Source of the DNA: JALSRD01 sp964476595
Lineage (GTDB): Bacteria; Desulfobacterota; Desulfobacteria; Desulfobacterales; JALSRD01
NCBI GenBank assembly: GCA_964476595.1
Contig: CAYZCL010000053.1
Span: forward strand, 1 to 64,000
DNA length: 64,000 nt
Direction of reading: 5' to 3'
The translations under genes were made by a program, and so were the position numbers. Shown here piece after piece: positions 41,586-51,892 of this stretch (position 1 is the first letter of the stretch; the number at the start of each line of letters is the position of its first letter). The notes under the pieces were generated by a model. The model was not told the DNA's origin and did no database searches. It saw nothing but the letters and a program-made list of their open reading frames with translations.

Positions 41586-42785
41586 ATGGAAATGAAACAG
41601 GGTCAAGCGATTTTTCAGACGGTTCCCAGGATCGTCTTCGGGGTCGGCAGCATCGAGGGCCTGGGGGCGGAATTGAAGCGCACGGGCGGCCGGCGCGTGG
41701 CGGTGATTACGGACTCCGGTATCGTGGGGGCCGGCATCGACCGGCTGGCGGTCGATGCCTTGGTAAAAGAGGGGCTGGAAGCGGCCGTGTTCGAAGGCGT
41801 CGAACCGGATCCGCGCATCGACATCGCCGGCAGGGCCGCTGAATTCGTGCGGGATCAGGGGGCCGATGCGATTGTCGGCCTGGGGGGCGGCAGTTCCATG
41901 GACATCGCCAAGGCCGCGGCGGTGATCTGCACCAACCCGGATCCCATCGAGGCTTACAAGGGCGTCAACCAGGTCCCCAGGCCGGGGCTGCCCACCGTAT
42001 TGGTCCCCACCACCGCCGGCACCGGTTCCGAGGTGACCTCCATCGCGGTGCTCAGCGACACGGCCAACAAGGTCAAGGTGGGCGTGGTGTCGGACCACAT
42101 GTTCGCCCGCTGCGCGCTCCTGGACCCGGCCCTGACGGTCAAGCTGCCCCCGCGGGTGACGGCTTCCACCGGGCTGGACGCGCTGATCCACGCCATCGAG
42201 TCCTACGTCGGGCGCCAGGCATCCTTCATGACCGAACCGCTGGCGCTGGCGGCCATCGAGCTGGTGGCCGAAAACCTGCGAAAGGCATACGCCTGCGGCG
42301 AGGATCTGGATGCCCGTACCGGCATGCTGCGGGCCAGCCTGCTGGCCGGCATGGCCTTTGCCAACACCCAGACCGGAGCCGCCCACGCCTGCGCCCTGGC
42401 CCTGGGCGGCGCTTTTCACGTGCCCCACGGCATCGCCACCTCGCTGATGCTGCCGGCGGTGATGCGCTTCAACAGCATCGCCGTGCCCGAAAAGTTTGCC
42501 CGTATCGCCGCGATTTTCGGCGAGAAGGTGGCGGGGCTCCCGCCCACGGCGGCGGCACGGCGGGCGGTGGCGGCCGTGATCGACCTGATCGAGGACGTCG
42601 ATTTCGAACTGGGCCTGGAAAACTACGGCGTGACCGAAAGCGACATCCCCGGCCTGGCCGAGGCGTCCATCCTGCCGGCCGCCCGGCTCTGGAACAACAA
42701 CCCGCGCAGCGCCACCCGCGAGCAGGTGGAACGGATCTTTCTCGATTCCATGTCGGCGGGTGTTGCGGCCCTCAAGGGGGAGTGA
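41586..42785 (+). CDS. Iron-containing alcohol dehydrogenase (possible sulfoacetaldehyde reductase)
   Basis: This 399-residue class III alcohol dehydrogenase has 'GLGGGSSMDIAKA' (nucleotide binding, about 96-108), 'VPTTAGTGSEVTS' and the metal-ligand region 'GLDALIHAIES'. 'AHACALALGGAFHVPHG' follows with two His. It converts an aldehyde and an alcohol with NAD(H). The gene lies 355 bases upstream of the islA-like gene. In Bilophila the Fe-ADH SarD reduces sulfoacetaldehyde to isethionate ahead of IslA, and a similar role is plausible here. Other Fe-ADHs act on different aldehydes, so the substrate is an inference. An AAGGGG ribosome-binding site precedes the ATG. Confidence 0.88.
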   Translation: MEMKQGQAIFQTVPRIVFGVGSIEGLGAELKRTGGRRVAVITDSGIVGAGIDRLAVDALVKEGLEAAVFEGVEPDPRIDIAGRAAEFVRDQGADAIVGLGGGSSMDIAKAAAVICTNPDPIEAYKGVNQVPRPGLPTVLVPTTAGTGSEVTSIAVLSDTANKVKVGVVSDHMFARCALLDPALTVKLPPRVTASTGLDALIHAIESYVGRQASFMTEPLALAAIELVAENLRKAYACGEDLDARTGMLRASLLAGMAFANTQTGAAHACALALGGAFHVPHGIATSLMLPAVMRFNSIAVPEKFARIAAIFGEKVAGLPPTAAARRAVAAVIDLIEDVDFELGLENYGVTESDIPGLAEASILPAARLWNNNPRSATREQVERIFLDSMSAGVAALKGE

Positions 42786-42836
42786 GGCAAAACCCGCAGG
42801 CGAAGCGGGGTTGAAGGTTTTTGGGCAGCGCCGGCA

Positions 42837-42903
42837 TGTTGCATTTTTGCACCTGCTGGCAGATTTGCCACGTCGCCGGGGTCGCCTTGTTGCATTTTTG
42901 CGA
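42837..42903. promoter_or_regulatory. Candidate enhancer: two direct repeats plus a dyad
   Basis: The sequence TGTTGCATTTTTGC occurs at 42837-42850 and again at 42888-42901, start-to-start distance 51 bases. Between them TGGCA-GATT-TGCCA (42857-42870) forms a 5-bp dyad. They lie about 150-215 bases upstream of the sigma-54 promoter, a usual distance for activator-binding sites. Confidence 0.6.
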
Positions 42904-43053
42904 CTACGGCCCGCCTTCACACTTTCCGGTTCGTTGCGGCAGTGAATGACGGCCGCCGGAACCGGTTTTTCCCATGTATAACATGCCGGAATTACCAGCG
43001 TTCGGTTTTCCGGCGGCCGACGCTGGAGAGATGGGGTGTTTTCGGCGGTCGGA

Positions 43054-43069
43054 AGGCATGCTTTTTGCT
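43054..43069 (+). promoter_or_regulatory. Sigma-54 (RpoN) promoter of the glycyl-radical enzyme operon
   Basis: The 16-base stretch agrees with TGGCACRNNNNTTGCW at all but two positions (A for the first T, T for the second C). GG and GC are twelve bases apart, as the -24/-12 elements require. Transcription would start near 43080, giving a leader of about 60 bases before the ATG at 43141. Confidence 0.8.
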
Positions 43070-43140
43070 CGGGTGTTGGGTGTGGGACGCCCGGATTGAA
43101 GGATCCGCAGGAATGAATCGACCGAAAGAGGGAGAAGAGG

Positions 43141-45621
43141 ATGGATTGCTGTCTTTCACCGCACGAACAGATGATTCAGGACAAGATCGAGGGCCGCCAG
43201 AGCCGCTACCGTGACAGCCATGCCCGCGTTTTCACTATTCTCGACAGCATCGAGGGCCTCAAGCCCCGGATCGACGTGGAGCGGGCCCTGTATTTCACCG
43301 AGTCCATGTCGCGGACCGAGGGCCAGCCGCTGGTACTGCGCTGGGCCAAGGCCATGCGTCACATCGCCGAAAACATCACGGTGTACATCGACGACCACCA
43401 GCTGCTGGCCGGGCGGGCCGGCGCCCAGGGGCGTTACGGCATTCTCTATCCCGAACTGGACGGAGACTTCCTGGACATCGCCGTCAAGGAACTGCCCAAC
43501 CGCACGGAGTCGCCCTTTTTCATTAGTGAGGAGAACGCCCGGATCGTGGTGGAGCGGATTGCACCGTACTGGAAGGGCAAGACCTACCACGAGGCCCTCA
43601 ACCGCGCGCTGCCGGAAGACACCCACAAGCTGACCTACGACGACCCCGAGGGGCTCAACTCGCGTTTCATCGTCAACGAAACCTCTTCTTTCCGCAGCGC
43701 GCTGCAGTGGGTCCACGATTACGAGAAGGTCCTCAAACGCGGTTTCGGCGGATTGCGAAGAGAGGCTCAGGAGCGGCTGGAGGCCCTGGATCCTTTCTCC
43801 CCGCTGGACAACACCGAGAAGAAGCCCTTCCTGGAGGCCATGGTGATCGTCTGCGACGCGATCATCTGCTGGGCCAACCGGCACGCCGACCTGGCCGAGG
43901 AAATGGCCGCACGGGAAAGCGATCCCCGCCGTCGGGAAGAGCTGGCGCTGATTGCGGCCAACTGCCGGCGCGTGCCCGAGCACCCGGCGCGCACCTTCCA
44001 CGAGGCCGTCCAGAGCCAGTGGTTTACCCAGATGTTTTCGCGCCTGGAGCAGAAAACCGGCACCATCATCTCCAACGGCCGCATGGACCAGTACTTCTAC
44101 CCTTACTACAGGCGGGACGTTGAAGCCGGCATCCTCGACGACGACAAGGCCATCGAGCTCATCGAGCTCATGTACGTGGGCATGGCCCAGTTCATCGATC
44201 TGTACATCTCTCCCACCGGCGGCGCCTTCAACGAGGGCTATGCCCACTGGGAGGCGGTTACCATCGGAGGCCAGACCCCGGACGGCTTGGACGCCACCAA
44301 CGAGCTGACCTACCTGTTCCTGCGCTCCAAGCGCGAGTTCCCGCACCACTACCCGGACCTGGCGGCCCGCATCCACGCGCGCGCACCCGAACGCTACCTG
44401 TGGGAAGTGGCCGAGACCATCAAGGAGGGCTCCGGCTTTCCCAAGCTGATCAACGACGAGGAGGTCATTCCGCTGCACCTGGCCAAGGGGGCCGCCTTCG
44501 AGGAGATTTTCGACTACGCCGTGTCCGGCTGCTCGGAGATCCGCATGCCCAACCGCGACACCTACACTTCCGGCTGCGCTTACATCAACTTCGCGGCCGC
44601 GCTGGAGACGACGCTCTATAACGGCAAGATGCTCAAGTACGGCGACGAGCAGCTCTCCATCCGGACCGGGGACCCCCTCGAGTTTGACAACTGGGAACAG
44701 TTCTTCAACGCCTTTACCGCCCAGCAGATCAACTTCATCAAGCACGCCTTCATCCAGCAGTACCACATCATCCGGCTGCGGCACCGGCACTTCGCCGCAC
44801 CCATGGCCTCGGTGCTGCACGACCTGTGCACGAAGTACTGCCTGGATCTGCACACGCCCGACATCCCGGAGGGCATCGACCTGGGCTATTTCGAGTGCAT
44901 CGGGTTCGGCACGGTGGTCGATTCCCTCTCGGCCGTCAAGAAACTGGTTTTCGAGGAGAAGAAGCTGACCATGGCCGAACTGCTCGAGGCCCTGCGCAGC
45001 AACTTCAAGGGCCACGAGGACATCCGCGCCATGCTGCGGAACGTGCCGTGCTACGGCAACAACGACCCGTACGCGGACACCATCGCGCGGGCCGTCGACA
45101 AGGCTTCGCTGGACTTTACCCGGAAGTACGCGCGGGAGCTGGGGGTGCACCTGGACCTGCGCTACGTGCCGTTTACTTCCCACGTGCCCTTCGGCAAGGT
45201 GGTCTCGGCGACTCCCAACGGGCGGTACGCCTACACGCCCCTGTCCGACGGCTCTTCCGCCTCCCAGGGCGCCGACCGCAACGGCCCCACGGCGGTGCTG
45301 CTCTCCAACTACGCCACCAAGAACTACAACTACCGGGAGCGCGCCGCCCGGCTGCTCAACATCAAGTTCACGCCCAAGTGCGTGGAGGGTGAGGCCGGAA
45401 CCCGAAAACTGGTGGACTTCATCCGTACCTTCTGCGATCTGAAGCTGTGGCACATCCAGTTCAACGTGATCAACACCGAGACCCTCAAGGCGGCCCAGAA
45501 GGACCCGGACAAGTACCGCGGCCTGATCGTGCGCATCGCCGGTTACAGCGCCTACTTCTGCGACCTGTCCAAGGATCTGCAGGACGACCTGATCGCCCGC
45601 TATGCCCACGAGACGCTTTAG
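43141..45621 (+). CDS. islA: Glycyl-radical sulfonate lyase, isethionate sulfite-lyase-like
   Basis: This 826-residue glycyl-radical enzyme has the thiyl-radical motif 'SGCSEIR' (Cys464, Glu466) and the glycyl-radical loop 'RIAGYSAYF' (Gly801). From memory, IslA substrate residues are Arg189, Gln193, Trp374, Cys468, Glu470 and Arg678. This protein has Arg185, Gln189, Trp370, Cys464, Glu466 and Arg674, all at an offset of four. That supports cleavage of isethionate to acetaldehyde and sulfite rather than a choline, glycerol or pyruvate function. Dihydroxypropanesulfonate lyases (HpsG) are the main alternative. An activase gene follows; a sigma-54 promoter and an iron alcohol dehydrogenase precede. 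Sulfite would feed respiration. Confidence 0.8.
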   Translation: MDCCLSPHEQMIQDKIEGRQSRYRDSHARVFTILDSIEGLKPRIDVERALYFTESMSRTEGQPLVLRWAKAMRHIAENITVYIDDHQLLAGRAGAQGRYGILYPELDGDFLDIAVKELPNRTESPFFISEENARIVVERIAPYWKGKTYHEALNRALPEDTHKLTYDDPEGLNSRFIVNETSSFRSALQWVHDYEKVLKRGFGGLRREAQERLEALDPFSPLDNTEKKPFLEAMVIVCDAIICWANRHADLAEEMAARESDPRRREELALIAANCRRVPEHPARTFHEAVQSQWFTQMFSRLEQKTGTIISNGRMDQYFYPYYRRDVEAGILDDDKAIELIELMYVGMAQFIDLYISPTGGAFNEGYAHWEAVTIGGQTPDGLDATNELTYLFLRSKREFPHHYPDLAARIHARAPERYLWEVAETIKEGSGFPKLINDEEVIPLHLAKGAAFEEIFDYAVSGCSEIRMPNRDTYTSGCAYINFAAALETTLYNGKMLKYGDEQLSIRTGDPLEFDNWEQFFNAFTAQQINFIKHAFIQQYHIIRLRHRHFAAPMASVLHDLCTKYCLDLHTPDIPEGIDLGYFECIGFGTVVDSLSAVKKLVFEEKKLTMAELLEALRSNFKGHEDIRAMLRNVPCYGNNDPYADTIARAVDKASLDFTRKYARELGVHLDLRYVPFTSHVPFGKVVSATPNGRYAYTPLSDGSSASQGADRNGPTAVLLSNYATKNYNYRERAARLLNIKFTPKCVEGEAGTRKLVDFIRTFCDLKLWHIQFNVINTETLKAAQKDPDKYRGLIVRIAGYSAYFCDLSKDLQDDLIARYAHETL

Positions 45622-45705
45622 CGCCGCTTTTGAAAAACAGGCGGCGGATCGTTCCGGCGCGCGGTCGCGCCGGCTGTTACCGCCTTTGAAAGAGGCTCGG
45701 GTCGT

Positions 45706-46634
45706 ATGCCGCAAAACAACCAAAAGGGACTGATTTTCAACATTCAGAAGTACTCTGTGCACGACGGCCCGGGCATCCGCACGGTGGTTTTCTTTTCCGG
45801 CTGCCCCCTGCGCTGCAAGTGGTGCAGCAACCCGGAGTCCCAGTCCGGCCGGCCGCAGCTGTTCTACAACCGCAACAAGTGCATCACGCTGGACGAATGC
45901 CGCCGCTGCGTGGAGGTCTGCCCGGAATCCGCCATCGGGGCGGCCGAAGACCGCAGGGCGCACATCGACCGGGCCGCCTGCAGCGGCTGCCTGCTGTGCG
46001 CCGAGGCCTGCCCCGCCCAGGCGCTGCAGGTCTACGGGGAGGAAAAGACGGTGGCCCGGGTGCTCGAGCGCGTGGAGCAGGATGGTGTTTTCTACTCACG
46101 CTCGGGCGGAGGGCTTACTTTGAGCGGCGGCGAACCCATGCAGCAGCCGGCGTTTGCCGTGGCCCTGCTGCGCGAGGCCCGGCGGCGGCGCATCAACACC
46201 GCCATGGAAACCAGCGGGTTCTGCGCCGCGGAAGACCTGCTGTCCGCCTGCGAACACCTCGACTTCCTGCTCTACGACATCAAGGTGATGGATCCGGATG
46301 TGCACCGGGAGGCCACCGGTGTTTCCAACGATCGCATTTTGCGAAATCTGGAGCAGGTGCGCCGCGCCCGTCCGCAGCTGCCCATCCTGGTGCGTACGCC
46401 CGTCATCCCGGGGGTCAACGACAGCCCCGGGGCCATCCGGGCGATCCTGGATTTTATCGGGGGATTCGAGAACCTGCACTACGAGATGCTTTCCTACCAC
46501 CGCATGGGAAGCCCCAAGTACGCCTGCATCGGAAAGGACTACCCCATGGGGGACGTGGAACTGGGCGATGACGTGATGCCGGCGCTGAGGGAGTTGCTGG
46601 AAAACGAGTACGGCCACCTGCGCTTCTGCGGCCG

Positions 46635-46638
<4 letters not shown>
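45706..46638 (+). CDS. islB: Glycyl-radical enzyme activating protein (radical SAM)
   Basis: This 310-residue activase has the radical SAM motif 'CPLRCKWC' (about 33-40). An insert follows with two ferredoxin-type cysteine sets ('CRRCVEVCP' and 'CSGCLLCAEACP', about 64-105) for two extra [4Fe-4S] clusters. 'GGGLTLSGGEPMQQ' comes after. It would install the glycyl radical on the lyase encoded 84 bases upstream. The pair is the usual IslAB or HpsGH arrangement. It ends convergently with the sigma-54 activator (4-base overlap). Confidence 0.9.
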
Positions 46639-48098
<1,460 letters not shown>

Positions 48099-48149
48099 GT
48101 GCGCCTCTCGCTTTGAAACCCGCATAGGTTGCCGCGGCGGTCACGATTC

Positions 48150-48178
48150 GTTGTAACGGCCGGCCGTTGAAAAGTCAA
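48150..48178 (-). promoter_or_regulatory. Sigma-70-type promoter of the activator gene with palindromic operator
   Basis: On the minus strand TTGACT (48178-48173) and TACAAC (48155-48150) are separated by 17 bases. The spacer contains the perfect 14-bp palindrome AACGGCCGGCCGTT (48155-48168). An operator placed this way would block polymerase, so autoregulation or repression is likely. Confidence 0.55.
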
Positions 48179-48338
48179 CGCGCCGCCGCGGGGTACCGCA
48201 TTTCCCCGCCGGGTAGGTCGAAAGTGACGGCCCGGCGTCGGAAGCGGTGTTCAGGCCGATTGAAATGTGCTATGGGTCGTCCTTAGACAGACCCGGTCCC
48301 CCGTGTGAAGCCATCACAACCAGAAAGGTGCGCCCGTC

Positions 48339-49193
48339 ATGAAGAACGTACTTGCCATCCTGGCATCCCCCCGCAAGCTGGGCAACAGCGAGGTCATGGC
48401 CAAGGAGATCAGCCGCTGCCTTTCCGAGCCCCATGAGCTCAATCTCCTGCGGCTGTCGGATTTCGACATTCAACCCTGTACCGGCTGCTACCGCTGCCTG
48501 TTCAAGGAGCAGCGTTGCATTTTAAAGGACGATCTCCACATCATCCTGGACGCCATCGCCCGCGCCGATGCCCTCATCCTGGCGGTGCCTACCTACATGC
48601 TGGGCGCCAACGCCGTGCTCAAGGTCTTTCTGGACCGGGGGCTCGCCTTTTACGGCTATGCCGGGCGCCTGTGGGAAAAACCGGCCGTAGGCGTGGCCAT
48701 TGCCGGCATCCGGGGCATGGAGGGATACACGCCGTTGATGGTCGAAAGCTTTCTCAAGATGATGCTGTGCGACATCAAACAGGTGCGCACGGTGTACGGG
48801 GCGCTGCCCGGCGAGGTGTTCACCACGCCGGAAAACCGGCAGGCCGCCGCCGAGATGGCCGCGGCCCTGACGGCGCCGACCCCGGAAAAGGCTTCCTATG
48901 CCTGTCCGCTGTGCGGCGGGCAGACCTTCCGTTTCCTGGGCGGGGACCGCGTCAAGTGTATGCTGTGCAGCAACGACGGGCGGCTGCGCATGGAAGACGG
49001 CCGGCCGTCGGTGGACATCCGCCGCGGCGATCACGTGCTGTTCCTGAGCCGGGAGGAGGCCCTGGCGCACGCCGACTGGCTGCGCAACATGAAGGACCGT
49101 TTCCTGCAACAGAAGGAGGCCCTGAAAAAGATCGCCCTGGATTACCGTCGGGACGGGCGCTGGGTCACGCCTAAAGCCCCAGGACCTGATTGA
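48339..49193 (+). CDS. Flavodoxin-fold NAD(P)H reductase with C-terminal zinc-ribbon-like segment
   Basis: This 284-residue protein begins with a NADPH-dependent FMN reductase-like domain: 'VLAILASPRKLGNSEVMAKEI' (FMN phosphate loop), 'CTGCYRCLFKEQRCILKDD' and 'AVPTYMLGANAVLKVFLDR'. Residues about 188-210 hold 'CPLCGG...CMLC', which resembles a zinc or iron site. The rest is helical. The Cys motif in the first domain is common in iron-sulfur flavoproteins of anaerobes. Physiological electron partners are unknown. It converges with the LUD gene (23-base overlap). Confidence 0.82.
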   Translation: MKNVLAILASPRKLGNSEVMAKEISRCLSEPHELNLLRLSDFDIQPCTGCYRCLFKEQRCILKDDLHIILDAIARADALILAVPTYMLGANAVLKVFLDRGLAFYGYAGRLWEKPAVGVAIAGIRGMEGYTPLMVESFLKMMLCDIKQVRTVYGALPGEVFTTPENRQAAAEMAAALTAPTPEKASYACPLCGGQTFRFLGGDRVKCMLCSNDGRLRMEDGRPSVDIRRGDHVLFLSREEALAHADWLRNMKDRFLQQKEALKKIALDYRRDGRWVTPKAPGPD

Positions 49194-49824
49194 TCAGCAC
49201 CACCTTGACGCGCCCCCCGGGAAACGATTTTTCGGTGATGGTCCAGGTGTTGCAGATGCGCTGGGGACTTTTACACTGTTCGCAGACCGAGGTCTTGGCG
49301 CAGGGGGTCTTCATGTCCAGGCGCATGGCGTTGGCCGGGGCGGCGAACTCCTTGATACGCCACATGGCGTCTTCCAGGTCGGCCACCAGCTTGTTGGCGC
49401 CCACCAGCACCACCACATGGCGGGGGCCGAAGGTCAGCGCCGCCACGCGGTTGCCGATCATGTCCAGGTTGACCAGCCGGCCGTCTTCGGTCACGGCGTT
49501 GCAGCCGGTCAGGTAGAGGTCCGCCAGCAGGGCCCGGCGGCGGCGCTCGAGCTTTTCCGTGTCGGACAGGCCTTTTTCGTAGGGGTCGATGACCTCGATG
49601 CCGTCCATTTGCCGGAAATCGTCCATGAGGCCCGTGGCGCCGAGCGTCATGGAACCACCCCATGAGACACTCCCGGCCCGGACGGCGGGCAGCACCTGCT
49701 CCAGCACGACGCGGCGCGCAGCGGCGGCGTCGTCGGTCAGGTGGACTTCGAAGTTGTTGGCCTCCAGGGCCTGCTTGAGCCGTTCGAGGCGCACGCGGCG
49801 GTAGTTTTCAACGGGATTTTCCAT
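49171..49824 (-). CDS. LUD-domain protein (LutC/YkgG-like)
   Basis: This 217-residue protein has the LUD pattern: 'SVSWGGSMTLGATGLMDDFR' (about 52-71), 'EKGLSDTEK' and 'YLTGCNAVTEDGRLVNLD'. 'FGPRHVVVLVGANKLVADLEDA' and a C-terminal 'CAKTSVCEQCKSP' cysteine set follow. LUD proteins occur in lactate oxidation complexes (LutABC), but stand-alone members with cysteine tails are common in anaerobes and uncharacterised. No LutA or LutB partner is adjacent. Confidence 0.85.
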   Translation of the reverse strand: MENPVENYRRVRLERLKQALEANNFEVHLTDDAAAARRVVLEQVLPAVRAGSVSWGGSMTLGATGLMDDFRQMDGIEVIDPYEKGLSDTEKLERRRRALLADLYLTGCNAVTEDGRLVNLDMIGNRVAALTFGPRHVVVLVGANKLVADLEDAMWRIKEFAAPANAMRLDMKTPCAKTSVCEQCKSPQRICNTWTITEKSFPGGRVKVVLINQVLGL

Positions 49825-49969
49825 GCTCAGCCATCCTGTGTCAAGGTGTGTAGATGATGAATCGGATCAGCGATAGACGCGTCTCCTGTTTAACACGGAA
49901 ACCGCGCTCCCTACAAGGGATGGCACGGCCGGAAGCCCGGAAGGCGTCCGTGGGAGTGAAGCCGATTTC

Positions 49970-51553
49970 ATGAAACCGCGCATCGCCGACCTGAAAAGAG
50001 CCCTGCTGGCCGTGGCCGGCGGCCTGCTGCTGACGGCCGCTTTTCCGCGCCTGGAGCTGGCCTGGGTGGCCTGGGCGGCGCTGCTGCCGCTGATGTTCGC
50101 CGTTCGCGGCCTGTCGGCCCGGGAAGGTTTCCGCATGGGTATCCTGGCCGGCCTGGCCCACTACATGACGCTCGTGTACTGGCTGGTGATCACCATGAAC
50201 ACCTACGGCGGGCTGCCCAAGTCACTGTGCGGGCCGATCCTCTTTCTCTTTGCCGCCTACCTGGCGATCTATCCGGCCCTTTTCGCCGCCGGCTTCGCCG
50301 TCCTCTCGTCGCGGCCGGCGCTGTGCCTGGCAGTGGCCCCGGCGCTCTGGACGGCCCAGGAGTACCTGCGCGCCTTCATGTTGTCCGGCTTTCCCTGGGA
50401 ACTGCTGGGCTATTCCCAGTACCGCCAGCTGAAACTCATCCAGGTGGCCGACATGACCGGTGTCTACGGCGTATCCTTCGTCATCGTGCTGGTCAACACG
50501 GCAGCCTTCCTGCTGCTGTCGGGCCTGCCGGCCCTGAAGCCCCCGCGAGCGACGGTCTCCGCCGGGCTGCGCATGACGGCCGTGGGGCTGGTGGTGGTGG
50601 TGCTCGGCGGTGTGCTGGGCTACGGGCAGTGGCGCATGGGCGCGGTGGACCGGCGCGCGGCCGCCGCCGCGGCCAAAACGGTCAGCCTGCTGCAGGGAAA
50701 CATCGACCAGAGCATCAAGTGGGATCCGGCCCACCAGGAGGCCACCCTGAAGATATACTTTCGCCTGGCCCGCAAAGTGCTGCCGCGCAAGCCGGACCTG
50801 ATCGTGTGGCCCGAGACGGCGGCGCCCTTTTACTTCGGCAACGACCGTCGGCTGACACGCATGCTGCAGCACGGGGTGGCCGAGCTGGGCGTTTACCAGC
50901 TCGTCGGCAGCCCCCTGGTGCTGGGGCGCGCCGAGGAGTATCTTTTTTACAACAGCGCCTTTCTGCTGCGCCCCGACGGCACTGTCGCCGGCCGTTACGA
51001 CAAGGCCCACCTGGTGCCCTTCGGCGAATACGTGCCTTTCAAGAAGTACCTGCCCTTCCTGGGAAAGATCGTCGAACAGGTGGGGGATTTCCAGGCCGGC
51101 CGGCGCGGGGCCACCATCGCGTGGGAAGGCCATCACCTCGGTGTCCTGATCTGCTATGAGCTGATCTTCGCCGATCTTTCACGCGCCGCGGCGGCCAACG
51201 GCGCCGACCTGCTGGTCAACATTACCAACGACGCCTGGTACGGCCGCTCCGGCGCCCCTTACCAGCATTTTTCCATGGCGGTGCTGCGGGCCGTTGAGAC
51301 ACGACGCACCCTGGTACGGGCGGCCAACACCGGCATCAGCGGGGTCATCGGGCCCGCCGGGCGCATCCTGGCGCGCACCCCGATCTTCGAAGAGGCGGTC
51401 GTCACCCGCCGGGTGCCCCTGCTGACCGAAAAGAGCCTCTACGTGCGCGTGGGCGATGCCTTTGCCGTGACCTGCCTGGCGGTTTCGGTGATCTGCCTGC
51501 TGTGGCTGGGGCTTGTGACGCATCGTGCTGCGGGGGGCGGGCCCCGTGGCTGA
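49970..51553 (+). CDS. lnt: Apolipoprotein N-acyltransferase
   Basis: This 527-residue inner-membrane enzyme adds the third acyl chain to lipoproteins. About six N-terminal membrane helices are followed by a nitrilase-like domain. The catalytic triad positions are visible: Glu in 'VWPETAAPFYF', Lys in 'YDKAHLVPFGEYVP' and Cys in 'LICYELIFAD'. A last membrane helix lies near 495-515. Length matches the family (about 510). The several lipoproteins encoded in this window would be substrates. No linked corC gene is seen upstream. Confidence 0.95.
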   Translation: MKPRIADLKRALLAVAGGLLLTAAFPRLELAWVAWAALLPLMFAVRGLSAREGFRMGILAGLAHYMTLVYWLVITMNTYGGLPKSLCGPILFLFAAYLAIYPALFAAGFAVLSSRPALCLAVAPALWTAQEYLRAFMLSGFPWELLGYSQYRQLKLIQVADMTGVYGVSFVIVLVNTAAFLLLSGLPALKPPRATVSAGLRMTAVGLVVVVLGGVLGYGQWRMGAVDRRAAAAAAKTVSLLQGNIDQSIKWDPAHQEATLKIYFRLARKVLPRKPDLIVWPETAAPFYFGNDRRLTRMLQHGVAELGVYQLVGSPLVLGRAEEYLFYNSAFLLRPDGTVAGRYDKAHLVPFGEYVPFKKYLPFLGKIVEQVGDFQAGRRGATIAWEGHHLGVLICYELIFADLSRAAAANGADLLVNITNDAWYGRSGAPYQHFSMAVLRAVETRRTLVRAANTGISGVIGPAGRILARTPIFEEAVVTRRVPLLTEKSLYVRVGDAFAVTCLAVSVICLLWLGLVTHRAAGGGPRG

Positions 51554-51892
51554 ACCGTCGCCGCGCGGCGGAAAAACCGGCCGCCCACGGGGAGGGTCCC
51601 TGCTGCGGCCGGAAGACCCACGACGCCGCTTCTCCGCGGGGATCGGCGGCATGGTCGTAATTTTTCAACCGAAACCGAGGGTTTCAAAGAATTGAAACGC
51701 TTCGCCCGGGAGGCCGGTTCTCAGGACCGGTGACGCGTTGAAGCCGTCGGGGACGTACGCACGGCAAGGCGCGTAAATTTCGGCATGCCGGGAAATGCCG
51801 TGGTTTTCGCAAGGCCGCCGGACGGGCGGCACGGGCGGATGAGTACCGTCGCGACGAGGCGTCGGGTCACCCGGGTAAAAAAGAGAGGTTTC
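51554..51892. other. Intergenic region with several inverted repeats
   Basis: No gene was recognised between lnt and the regulator. A GC-rich hairpin with arms CCCGTGG/CCACGGG sits just after lnt without a T-run. A dyad GTTTCAA-AGAA-TTGAAAC lies at 51681-51698, and CCGGT/ACCGG arms at 51714-51730 flank a seven-base spacer. These may be operator sites for the regulator gene that follows. Confidence 0.5.

Larger units (their letters stand above)
42786..43140. other. Regulatory intergenic region ahead of the glycyl-radical enzyme
   Basis: This 355-base gap holds a sigma-54 promoter, two 16-base direct repeats and a 14-base dyad, each listed separately. An imperfect hairpin followed by a T-rich stretch (about 42789-42825) may end the alcohol dehydrogenase transcript. 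No protein-coding gene is visible. Confidence 0.75.

Noticed and set aside
43156..45963. Very long minus-strand open frame (over 900 codons) opposite the glycyl-radical enzyme
   Set aside because: It is antisense to a well-conserved enzyme, has no recognisable domain, and is an artefact of high third-position GC.
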